A DNA stretch of 64,000 bases, from contig CALNVZ010003434.1 in assembly GCA_940671915.1 (NCBI GenBank), positions 8,632,929-8,696,928 of the forward strand, read 5' to 3'. The translations under genes were made by a program, and so were the position numbers. Each line of letters opens with the position of its first letter. Within the stretch, counting starts at the first letter, position 1. Source of the stretch: Paracentrotus lividus (taxonomy: Eukaryota; Echinodermata; Echinoidea; Camarodonta; Echinidae). This document shows, in pieces, positions 49,101-61,100 of this stretch. The notes under the pieces were generated by a model that was given only the letters and a program-made list of their open reading frames with translations, was not told where the DNA came from and did not search any database.

Positions 49101-52100
49101 TGTTGTCCTCCAGGATAGCTTTACCCTCCTGCATTGTGGACAACAAATATTATTATATAAAAACATAAAAATGCGAGTGGATAATTTTGCGAAAATGGAC
49201 GATGGATGAAATTTGCAAAAATAAAACTACCGCACAAATAACCATTTATACAGTAAACAGAAGCATTTTTAAATAGATCTATTTCTAAAAAAAATAATTA
49301 TCTAATTTTGACTACCAGTATATTGACAAGTATATTATTGCCCTTAAATTTTTTTTTTTTTTTCAAATGTATTGCTCTCTCTAAAAACAAGTTGAGTGAA
49401 ATCTTGTAGACCAACATCTAATGCAAGCAAAAATAAAGCAGATTTCACAAAGTAGGCAAATCATGTTTTAGGGGTGAAGTTCCCTTTATTTCAATTTCTT
49501 GGTTTTGTTTGTCCAAATATCATATGCTACATGTATTTTCCACTTTTTCAAATGCCCTTAGGTCTATGTTTAATTACATAACTTGACCATTTGAAAGTCT
49601 TTCGTTCATGTTATCTACTTGCCTCGTGAGCCTGTAATTTTTCTTCAGTCTCCCTCAGACGACCTTCAAGCTCCTGAGCAGAGGCATCAAGCTTGACCCT
49701 CTCACTCTCAAGGTCACCCTTCTCCTTCCTGATAGTCTCAACCTCAGACTCCAGTCTTTCCTTTGCTGCATCCATCTCTTTCTGCATCTCATCGCGTATG
49801 CTGCTTGTCTGCGACTGGCTCGATTCAAGCTCGGCTTGCTGGGGTGGAGGTGGTGTTTTAAGGGCGGTTTCATTTGGGGGGTGGGGTAGGGAAGGGGTTG
49901 GGGTGGGATCACAGGAATGGTGTAAAGGGGAAGATAGGTTTGGATACAACAGGGAGCACATGAAGCAGGAGAAACTTAAAACAGAATCAATCTTGGACAA
50001 ATCAAATTGTGAAAATAAAAAGAAATGGGGTATAGGTTTTGTTTGTTTTTCTTCCACTGAAAGAACTTTGGTGATTACTAGGGGTTAGTTGGATGAATAC
50101 ACCACAGGGTTACAATGAATTAGGAATACACGGTGATGGGCAGTGATATAAAGGCACAAGGTGATTATATGATGAAGACATTTGATACAGATGGATTCAT
50201 TTCAGACAGTATGAAGAAAACAATGTTAGACAACACAACACACACACACACAAACAAAAAAAAAGAAGAAGAAATTACATGTAGCGATAGAATGTGACGG
50301 CAGGAATATTTTCAGCTGCAAATAACTCATAAAATTAAGATATGTGAAACCTAAAATGTGACGCTACTACATGTACGAGGAAGATGAAGCTAATGTCCAA
50401 AATATAAAATTAAATTGAAAATAAATTTAAATAAAACAACTAAAGGAATGTGCACTACTAGATGGGGATGGGGTTATTTCACCTATGGAAAAGAGAAAAA
50501 TAAACAAAGAAAATTTGTTGCAAAATTGATTACTTTTCTGATTTTTTACTTTAAGATTAAAATAAGTAATGTTTGATGTTGATGAAATTGCAAGAAGGGC
50601 GATTTAAAATCATGAATGCACTACCTTTTTGCATAGTACCATGAAATTCTAAAAGCAAATTTGTATTTTTCAAAAATTTCTTTATGATCAGATGCACTTC
50701 ATAATGATTTTATGTGTAAAAATCTACATGAACATCTATAAGCTATTCAGACACAAATATAGAATTATATTTTTTTTAAACGTATCTTCATGTCATAGCA
50801 GGAATATCTTTTTTCCATGCTTTTAAACGTGATCAAACCTACAAATTAATATTTTTCACTTATTGGGATAATAATGCATGTATCATGTTAATACAGGCAA
50901 ATAATAAAATCTAATTAAAATATAGATACAATGTAGTATCCCCATAATTCATTGAATTATTCTTTTTATATCCAGCTAACTCTTGATGATTTTTTTTTCT
51001 CCAAAATCTCTTTACGTTCTTCTTTTCTTAAATAAGGGGAAATTTGAGGAATAATTCTGTTGATTGAAATCAGTTTACTTATTACAAAAGTGTTAGTTGA
51101 TGCACTTGTACAAAATGTAACACACGATGCAAATGTCCACTACCTGATCACAAATTGAATAGCTAAAGCGCAGGTCTGGGGTTCTGGAATTAAAACATGC
51201 AATTCATTTCCCTGCCCTCATCATCAAAACTGGAGAACATAACAAAAACCTACTTTATGAATTTAGGAGTACACAATGTACATTTATATACATTCATAAA
51301 ATATATGAACTATTTAATAATCTCTTGAATCGATTTTTAAATAATTTGAAATTGAAATCATTTGTTAAAGTCATTCGTTATGAAATAGCTTATCTAGATT
51401 TAAAAAAAATAAACATCCTAATTCTTTTTCCTTTTTTTAAAATCCTGATCTTTGTAATAATTTTGTACAAACACACAAACTGGCTTCAACTACAACTGGA
51501 AAACTATTATGACTACCGGTATTTATAATTATGAGCTTATTTATAAAATGGGTTTAGTACTAGTGTTAACGTGCATCGAGCCAAATGCTTTGGTTGTACA
51601 GGCTCACTGAATTTGAATGTACAAACCCTGCTGGGGACACAGAACTCATGACCCATAAAGATATTTTAAAGGTAAAACATTGAACAATACATTGTTGTAA
51701 GACACTAAATTTCTTGTTTTCTTCTGGGAACGCCAGCTCTGGAATATTAAATATTGATTAGTAGGAATGCAAACACAAGTATATGATGCATTAATTCAAA
51801 CATGCAGGAATGAACAATATCAAACTGGGTCTCTGTTAAACTAATGAAAGTTGGAAAGGAAAAACTAAGAGAATTTTTTGGTGTATGATTGTAATATTTT
51901 TTATGATTGATTGGTTAAAATAAACTTGAAATTGATCTTATAGATGCATAACACAGTTTACAAAAAGCATGAAATATAATGACTTCTGTCCCTATCTGTC
52001 TCTGACAAATTTGCCGATTACAAAATCCCCTTTTCTGTATTTGTTATCCCTGTTTTGGAATTATCAAATGGCAATATCACACTTAAAATGAAGTCTATTA

Positions 52101-55100
52101 ATTTATGTCTGTGGTTTTCTATCTTTTATACTTAATTTCTTTTCTAAAGCTCTTGGGAAATATTTGAGAGTACATTTCTTTCTTCAACCATATATATATT
52201 TTTGTAACTGGCAAGTGTGTATGAAAACAAAGAAAATGTGATGACAAAGTGATGGTATCTTGTACATGAACATATAGAAAACATGGCGCACAGATGAATC
52301 ATGATATTTAACGTAATGCTATGAAGCATAAATTTTCAATTGACATATATGAATGAAGGGGCAAGCCTCATGATAGTACACAACATAAGGACTGGGGCAA
52401 AAGTAAACAAATACAAAACAGTTAGACAGCACATACACATAAAATGCACAGAAAAACAATGTTCGCATGATGCATGAGGATGAGTGAAAGACATAACACA
52501 TAGGACACAGATTAAGTTACAGAAACATTGAATACACTATACTTTACTTTACAATACAAGGTTAGACATGCAGGGATGCAGTAATATATGACGCATGCAT
52601 TACTGTGCATATTGTAAGATTTGCCTGCTGGTAATATAGATCTTAAACCTGATAATTTGAATGCCACAACTTCACAATCATGACTGTTGCATCTTGTAGA
52701 AGAGTCCCCCACCCCCCCCCCCACTCCCAAATAAATGTTAAGAGACATAATAGCACCGTAATGGTTAAAAGCAATTATAGCATGATCTAATCTATTGCCA
52801 GCAAGCACAGCTTGTTTGGATACAGCAGTATGATTGTGCAACAATATACATTATTGGCACAGTCAAAGTACATGACTTTTTAATTTTTATACATGTATGG
52901 GCCAATTTGCTGAGATACCCTTCAATGAATTTCCACAGTCAAATGTTTCATAAACGAAAAATAAATAATACTATAGTTTATAAATACATTCCATGCTAGA
53001 AGATAAATCATAGTTATCTAATAAATTTAAGCTTAACAATATTAAACAAGATATATATATATATATATATATATATGAACCACTAGTACTGATAAATCAT
53101 ATTTTGCACAAAAAAAAGAAACTACATTGTAAATGAATGAAAAGTTTTGCCAAATATACACGGAAAAAAAAAACTGCTGATATCATTAAATGCAGTTAGA
53201 TTGTACTTGTTACCCATAAACCTTCCCATTTACTTCATATAATATAAATCTTGAGAATGTGTGAAAGGAGGCATCGCAATCCAATCAAATCATTGGACCT
53301 TTCATTGGCAATAGTTCTTTGGAATTAATCTCTAAATATTTAACTGAAATTCAAGTATCATGTCAAAATCAAGCAGTAAAAGTGCATCAGATCTATAAGT
53401 CAGACGATTTTGAATGTTTGCGATACCTGTTTTCTTGCATGCACGCAATCAGAGGCTAAATTATCTCTAGCAAGAAGCAAAATTAAAAAATAAGGGCCTC
53501 AATCTCCAAGTGGACAGAACTGAAACCTGGTGTAAACCATGGTAATAATAGTATAGCATCCTCAAGAAAAAGTGCCTTATATATCCAACAAGCACTGCTT
53601 CAATAACAACAGTATATGAGTATACATAAAGGATCCAAAATAATTTTTTTCCGAATCAAATCTATTGTTGTTCGGTTTATGGGTACGTATCATGGTGAAA
53701 TTTCAGAGAGGTCACCGGTTTCGGACAAGGAAATTTTGGTACAATATGTCAAATTCCACTGTTTGATATCCAGATATGGAATTTTGGGACCAATTATGAA
53801 CTAATATATACAAATTTTACACAAATTCAGACAGGAGGCGGCTTAAAACCAGGTTGCAATCCTGTCCATGTGTGTGGCCTTTGCCAAATCACTTACCAGG
53901 CTGTTCATTTGTTGCCTGTACTTCTGCAGCTCTTGTTGGTGTTGTTCTGCCAGACGCCTAGACTCCTCATCAGCCTCTTGTTTGGTTTGGCTGAGGAGGG
54001 TGTCTAAACGTGATATGTTCTGGTTGGCAGTGGAAAGACTAGATTGAAGTTCCTCTATTCTCCTGTACAGAAATGATATACAACCCACATTGAATCCTCT
54101 ATTCGCATACAAGATCATGTCAATTAACCCTATAGGGGCCAAGGAGGGGGGGGGGGAGATTGATTTACCCCTGTTCATTTAGGAGGTGTCCAACCGTGAT
54201 ATGTTCTGGTTGGCAGTGGAAAGACTAGATTGAAGTTCCTCTATTCTCTTGTACAGCAATGATATACAACCCACATTGAATCCTCTATCTGCATACAAGA
54301 TCATAACGGTTACCCCTACAGGCCAGGAAGGCAGATTCATCCCCCCTTCCCCTCCCCCATTCATTTGCTGTCATAAATTTGAACATGAAAAATTGTATCT
54401 GCGCGAAATTTGAATATGTCATTTATCTAGCTACATGTAGTTGTATATCAGAATCAAGATAAAGGGAACTCACCAATTCAAATTTTAATCACATGAACAA
54501 AATACAAATTTAAACAGCTCAATAATGCAAACTCACCTATCTTTTGTTCGTATCTGTTCATTCATTAAAACTAGCTGCTCAGAACTATTGCCAGAATTCC
54601 TCATTAATTCTGCTATGTCACTTTCCTATAAGGGAAAGAAGATACACAGAGAAAAGAAAAGAATGCAGTGACACTGTCCGATTGTTCCTCAAGTTGTAGC
54701 TGATTGGGCCTTTTTGGAGACTGAGAGACATAAGATAAAAAATTTTCTAACAAATTTAGTTAGTAAAATAAAAAAAAACGAAAGAAACAACAGCCTGTTA
54801 AAAGGTATTTCACAAGGCAAAGTTGAAGGGGGATACAGACCAGGAGGACTAAGGACAAGCTGGGCTGAAAATGTAAAAATCATGGACAGATATGACAATG
54901 CCAGAGCTAATGTCAAGTAACAGGAAGGTATGAAGAAAAGAGTGTGCTTCTCCAGCTCTCAAGTCCACCCCCCCCCATGACTACGGAAGAGTCATGGATC
55001 AGAGTGAGCGACTGAGGAAGTATAAGTGTAGTCAAATAATAACACTTTAATGATGGTGAGTGTTTGAGTTATTAAATTCCTAAATCTATAGAAAGTATCA

Positions 55101-58100
55101 AAGAGAAAACATAGTCAGTCCACAATTATTTGAGTAAAGTTCCTATAAAACATTTCTAAATTCCGATTTCTCTGCTAAGCAACTAGTTCCTCAGAGATAT
55201 AAAATGGATGCCATGTTGGCACAATAAAAAGATATAATGTTGAAGACAAAAGCTCGGTAGAGCGCTTCCTTCAAACTTATTAAGAATGTTGTTGAAATAG
55301 CCCGTGTGAGAGGGGTGATATTAGTAATCCATCTTACCAGTTTCCTCTTATCTTCCACAAGCTGACTGCATCTCTCCTCACTCGCTTGACATTTCCTCTC
55401 AAAGTCTGCAACAAAATAACAAAACAAAACAAGAATAATTCATAAATCTGAAATGTGCCTCAATGTATGCATACTCATTTGCAAATTTCATGAAAACCCA
55501 AATCCTGTATTGTGCTTTCTTCATGGAATTACTTTTGAAAAGAGAAAATGGACCTGTTTAATGCGTTGGTCTAGGTAACTTCCTTTTAAATCTCATCTTG
55601 GCACACATTTTGATCCAAGGGGAAATCTAATGTGTTCAATGATAAACAAGGAATTTTCAGAGCTGCTCATGCATGTATTATGTTAAAAATATTGGAGAAT
55701 TCAATGAAGCAATATACTTATATCCTGCATGTAGGTAGGTGTTCTGCCCAAAGGCAGATCCATCCACCACAACCATCTTGTCACTTTTTATTCTTTATCC
55801 CTATTTCTTGAACATTCATCATTATTACTGTGTACTTAATAATTCACTGCCTTTTAGGCCAAACATTATCACTGTTCTTGGTCTATCTTACCCCTTTTGC
55901 AATTCAGAAAAAAAATTAAGCAATATCATCATCTATTTCCCCTGTTACACGCTCTAAATGCTCCAAATTATATTGTCCGAAACAAAGGTGAATGGACATT
56001 CTTTTTGCCCCTTTTATCGTGGGCCTGGCAGCCGCTGCACCAAATGGACGTTGATCTATCCCCTTTGTTGTTGAATGCCAAACAGGGTAGCTGCTAGCAG
56101 CAACTACCATTTTTTTAACGTCTTTTGGCATGACGCGGCCGAGGATCAAAACCACAACCTACCGATTATGAGGCGGACGCTCTATCCACTGAGCCAACAC
56201 ATCGGATTTGTATCTTAGCTTACCTGATAAGGCATTCTTTAATCCCTGCACATCAAAAGCAAGTTTGGTTCGAGCAGACTCCTCCTCTGATAACTTCTTG
56301 CTTAGTTCTAAACAAAGATTATACGATATTAGAAACATCTATTGCATGATGAAACTGTTAACTTCATAAAATAGATGTTCCAGTTCGACAAGCAGAGAAA
56401 GTGCACATGTACATTGCTAGCAATATAAACAAATAACAGGAAAGATTGATCAGGAAACCCTTTGCCAAAAAGGCCAAGATTCTCAAGATAATTTTTTTAA
56501 AGATTGACAGAGAAAGAACAGATGAGCAGTCTTTACACACATGTGGTTTGTATGTATAAGGGAAAAAATGTGACCTTTAAATTACTGGCAGGTGATTTTT
56601 CAAAGCAGGTCACTAAGGCAAGGATTATACAGAATTAGTTTGATTTTTATTGTATATCAGATTACATAAATAGAATTACTGTGCTATCACCACATTTTTA
56701 GCTTGTAATAATGATAATGATAACAGCTTTGATTACCCACGGCAGCCTCTCCAGTTCTTATTATTCTACCAGAGGGCCCTGCATAGTCTGCAAGCACAGA
56801 CTCAAATTTGAAACTTTACTAAATTACTATCTATGGTGGAGGCTAGCCTCCAATCCATTTAAACAAGTGAATCAAGTCTTTAATTTTAGACCTGACTAAG
56901 CAAACACCATGGGGATCTGCCTGCAAACTAGGCACTGCATACCATGACATACTATTATTATCTCAAACACCTTGCTAAAAGGAACCTATACACTAACTCA
57001 CATTTGTTCTCGGTACAAAGATTTTAATGTCACTTACCTGCTAACTCTGCATCTCTTTCTTGCCTTTGACTTTTCTCAGTCTTCAATTCAGTATCCTGAA
57101 AATATCAAATGCAAAACAGAATCATTAAGAATATTAATATTAAGAGTAAAATACAATTTGTTTTCATCATATCTATTCAAAAATTTGTATTTCCTTCATT
57201 ATAAATTTAGCTCATTTGTATTTGCATAAACGGTATATGAAAAGTGGCTTGCAAATGCACAACAAATCTTTATCTATCTTGAGCTTTAATACAGAGTACC
57301 TGTCAAAACGAAAATGGTTTTCACTTTCAATCTTGATTGATTGATTGGTTGATGGATTGATAGGTTGATTGAAGATTGATTGATACTATAAATAATATAT
57401 GGCCATGCGTTTTAAGTTGGGCCCATGTTGTGTGACACACTCAAAATTTGTACTAATCCTGCGCATTTCCATGAAAGTGGCTGTAACTTTAATTTATATT
57501 AACCCCACAAAAGTATACATTTTCTGAAAGCTGAATGTCTGAAGAGTTCAGAAATGCGCTTAAAATTAACATAGGTGGCGCCCTTGAGTGGTTATGAATC
57601 TTAAAGCCTGAAAAATTCATGAAAAAAGATGGCTTTGGAAAAAAATTGCAAAAAAAAATACTGCTTACCCTACAACATTATTTACTGCAGATTTGAACTC
57701 GTCACATTTAGAGCTTTCCAAACAAGTATAACTTTCTGTACCCTGGGAGAGTTTACCGCATTTTGCTCCGGGCTGGAAAGATGACTTCGAAAATTTCAAT
57801 TTTTTAAAGAAAATGTACCTTGTTGCCGTGTTCTAAGTATTGTAACTCGCTGTTTAAGATACTAGACATGTAATGAAGGATCCTATATAAGTTGGTAAGG
57901 CAGATAGAAGTAGCAAAGCAGTACAGACATGTGAAAATCCCTGTATCTTGGTAAACATTATTAACCATAATGTCCTATATAAGAGCCCTTTAGCTGTAAA
58001 GAAATTGTCATTCATATAGCAACAGTACAGAGTACAGTCACAATAGTGTACAACACTAAACTGTTTATAAATTCTTTTATGGATCATAAACAAGCTAAAT

Positions 58101-61100
58101 TACATGTTGCAAGTGTTTCAGAAGGGTGAATGAATTACAATTTTTTTTAAAATCCATCTCTGAACATGATTTAACTCTGTTTTACAGCACATGTACCATA
58201 TTTGCTGCGCGGCTCCTCCTGCGCGGCTCCTCCTCCACCCCTGCCTCTCGTTAATTAACAGACAATGATGAAATTTTAACATTTTTAAAAACATGCATTT
58301 TGTTGCCCTACATGAGAGCTTTAATTTAAGACCAAATTCAGCTTTATAGCTTGTATAGTTTTTAAGTAAATCAATAAACAAAATCATATTTGAGGAGCAG
58401 ATGTTACAACTCCACCTTTTTAAGGGCCCAACTCAAAACGCATGGCCATATTCCAAATAAAAAAACTTGAAGTTACCAAACCCTCTTAAACCTACCAATG
58501 ATTTGACTTTGGTTTCCAGCTCCTCCTTGCTTCCTCTGACTGCAGTGAGCTCCACCTCCAGCTGCCCTACCCTCCTCCTCTGCTGCTCTACCTCTTCTCC
58601 TGTCCTCTCCCCCTCCTTGGTCCTTGTCTCCAGCTCTGTGATGTGGATCCTTGTCTCCTCCAACTGTTTCTGAAGCTCCTCCATCTGCTCTGTGTAGGTG
58701 GAGGCCTCCATCTCAAGCTCTGCAATCTTGAATTCTTTCTCCTCATTCTGACTCTACAGGTGTATAGAATGATAATGATTGCATTTTTAAATTGAAAATA
58801 TATTGTAAGTTCATTTAAACAAAAGGAAAAATGTTATTGAGAGAAAGATGATCGCAGAGATCTCAATCAAAGTTACTTCATACAGTTCAGCGATCATGAG
58901 ATCTTTCTCCGCATTCTGACTCTACAGGTGCATACATGTAAAATAATTATATTATATTGGATAAAATAATTATATTATATTGGATGGCTCAGAATGGGAT
59001 ACCAAAAATATTCTCTGCCCCATCTGCTCCGTGTAGGAGGAGGCCTCCATCTCCAGCTCAGCAATCTTGAATTCTTTCTCTTCATTCTGACTCTACAAAG
59101 CACAACCCAACATAAATGTAGAAAGATATTTATTGCACTGTGTACATGTAAAATAAGTTCATTTATGCAAAAGGAACAAGTTATTGACATGAATGATGAT
59201 TGCCTAAATCCAAATAAACTCCTTCTAACAAACGTCATTTAGGAAAAATGTAGAGATTTACAAACAAGTACTCTGCCTAGATTTGAACATACATGTAGGT
59301 CTTTGGCTTTAATAGTATCCCAGCACAGGAATCTCAGGATTAGACAGTTGCCTGACACAGACTGCGGAACACATGCTAGAGGGTGAAAAATGCACGGTCA
59401 GTTTATGAACATGGAATATAGCTTATGCGGCGGTCACAACTCGCTGTAGGCTGGAGGCACGTGCATGCAACGTAGCCAGCGTTGCATGCACGTTGCATGC
59501 AGCCGTCGTGGGTCAATTTCTGCGATTCCTGCGTTACTGTAGTAAGGGTATTGTAAAATCTTCCTGCACATCGTACATGCAAAGTGCCTGCAGGGTACGT
59601 GCGCTGCACGAATTTTCTACGAAATCCATTGTAGGGAGTTGCATGTCGAAGGTACGATGAGTGACCGCAGCATTAGGCACAAGCAAGATTAAATATATAC
59701 ATGTATAGTCTTTAGTTTACCTTGAAGTCTAAGACTTCTGCTTCCAAGGTGCTTGATTTCTTACTTTCAGCTGCAAGTTTTTCGGAGAGTATTCTCAGCT
59801 TTTGCGATTCTGTCTCATGTTCCTCCTGTTCAGGTTAAATGAAGAGAAAAAAGATGTTAAAAGATCGTAAGAGTACATTTTTCGTGAATTTACTGTATTT
59901 GCATTCACATTGTACAGAAATATCAGGAATATGAGGAAGTGAAAATGTTTGCGTTCAGGAAACCCTGAAATATTCAAGGTACAGAGTTGGGAAAAGAGTG
60001 AGAAAGATCAGCTAGGGATACCCCTGGTGGGACTGGCAGCGGGCAGATCAGCGCAGATTAGGAATCTGTATAGGCAAACAATAACTGTGGCAATGCCATC
60101 ATCATCAAAATTACCCCTTTACACTGTTCTACATGTACATATCTAAAATGACTATAGGTGATATATGTAGTGTATTTAATTTCAAAATAATACCTGGTCA
60201 AACCATATTGTCCTCCCAAGACCCATAATGGCGTCAACTTCAACTCAAGACAATATGTATCTAGTTTGGGTAATACAATACGTGCTCCATGTATCTCCCC
60301 CCGAGGCCAGACAATATAAAATATAAATATCATGGGCAATATCAGTCAAGGAAGAGAGATAATGAAACTATACCTGAAGATCTGTGGATGTTATTGTAGC
60401 CTCTGCTATCCTGAATTGGAGGTCATCAACTTGTCTGTATCAAGAGATAAAGCCAAAATGGTTTATAATAACAATAAATACATTGATCACTATTACATTC
60501 ATCATTGCTTCAAACTAATGAACCTAATGAGGCTATGAAAAAAAATCATAATAACTACTATCTATTGAGCAAGACATGGTGATAACAGCAAATATAATTG
60601 TAGTCATAACCAAATGTGTAAATTTTCTTCTCAGCTATTAGCTCAAATATTCTGAAATTTGCTGCGGTTGTCACCAATAAATGATTTTGTATAAGCCATA
60701 TAATTTGTGAGAATTTATTTCAGCAAATCATTGAAAGGTCGTAAATTTAACATCAATTTCTACCCTGTAACATGCACAGTTACAATCGATTGCAAATCGA
60801 TAGTAACCAATAAGGATCCTTGTTACATGAACTTCTAGCATAAAAGTCTTGCAGTAAACCAATCAGAATGGTCGTTTCAAATTGCAATTTATTGTTAGGG
60901 GGCCTACAGGGTACAGTTATTTACTCTGGACTTGACCTGTGCCATGTAACTTAACAAGTTACAATCAAATTGCAAATTGATAGTAACCAATGAGGACCCT
61001 TGATACATAAACTTCTGGTATAAAAGTCTCACTGTGAACCAATCAGAATGGTTGTTGCAAATACCTTTGTGTCTCCTCTAGTCTCTGTACAAGCTCCACT

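Noticed and set aside
55900-56205. Functional tRNA gene
   Set aside because: The B box is degenerate, the acceptor stem does not pair and a SINE body follows.
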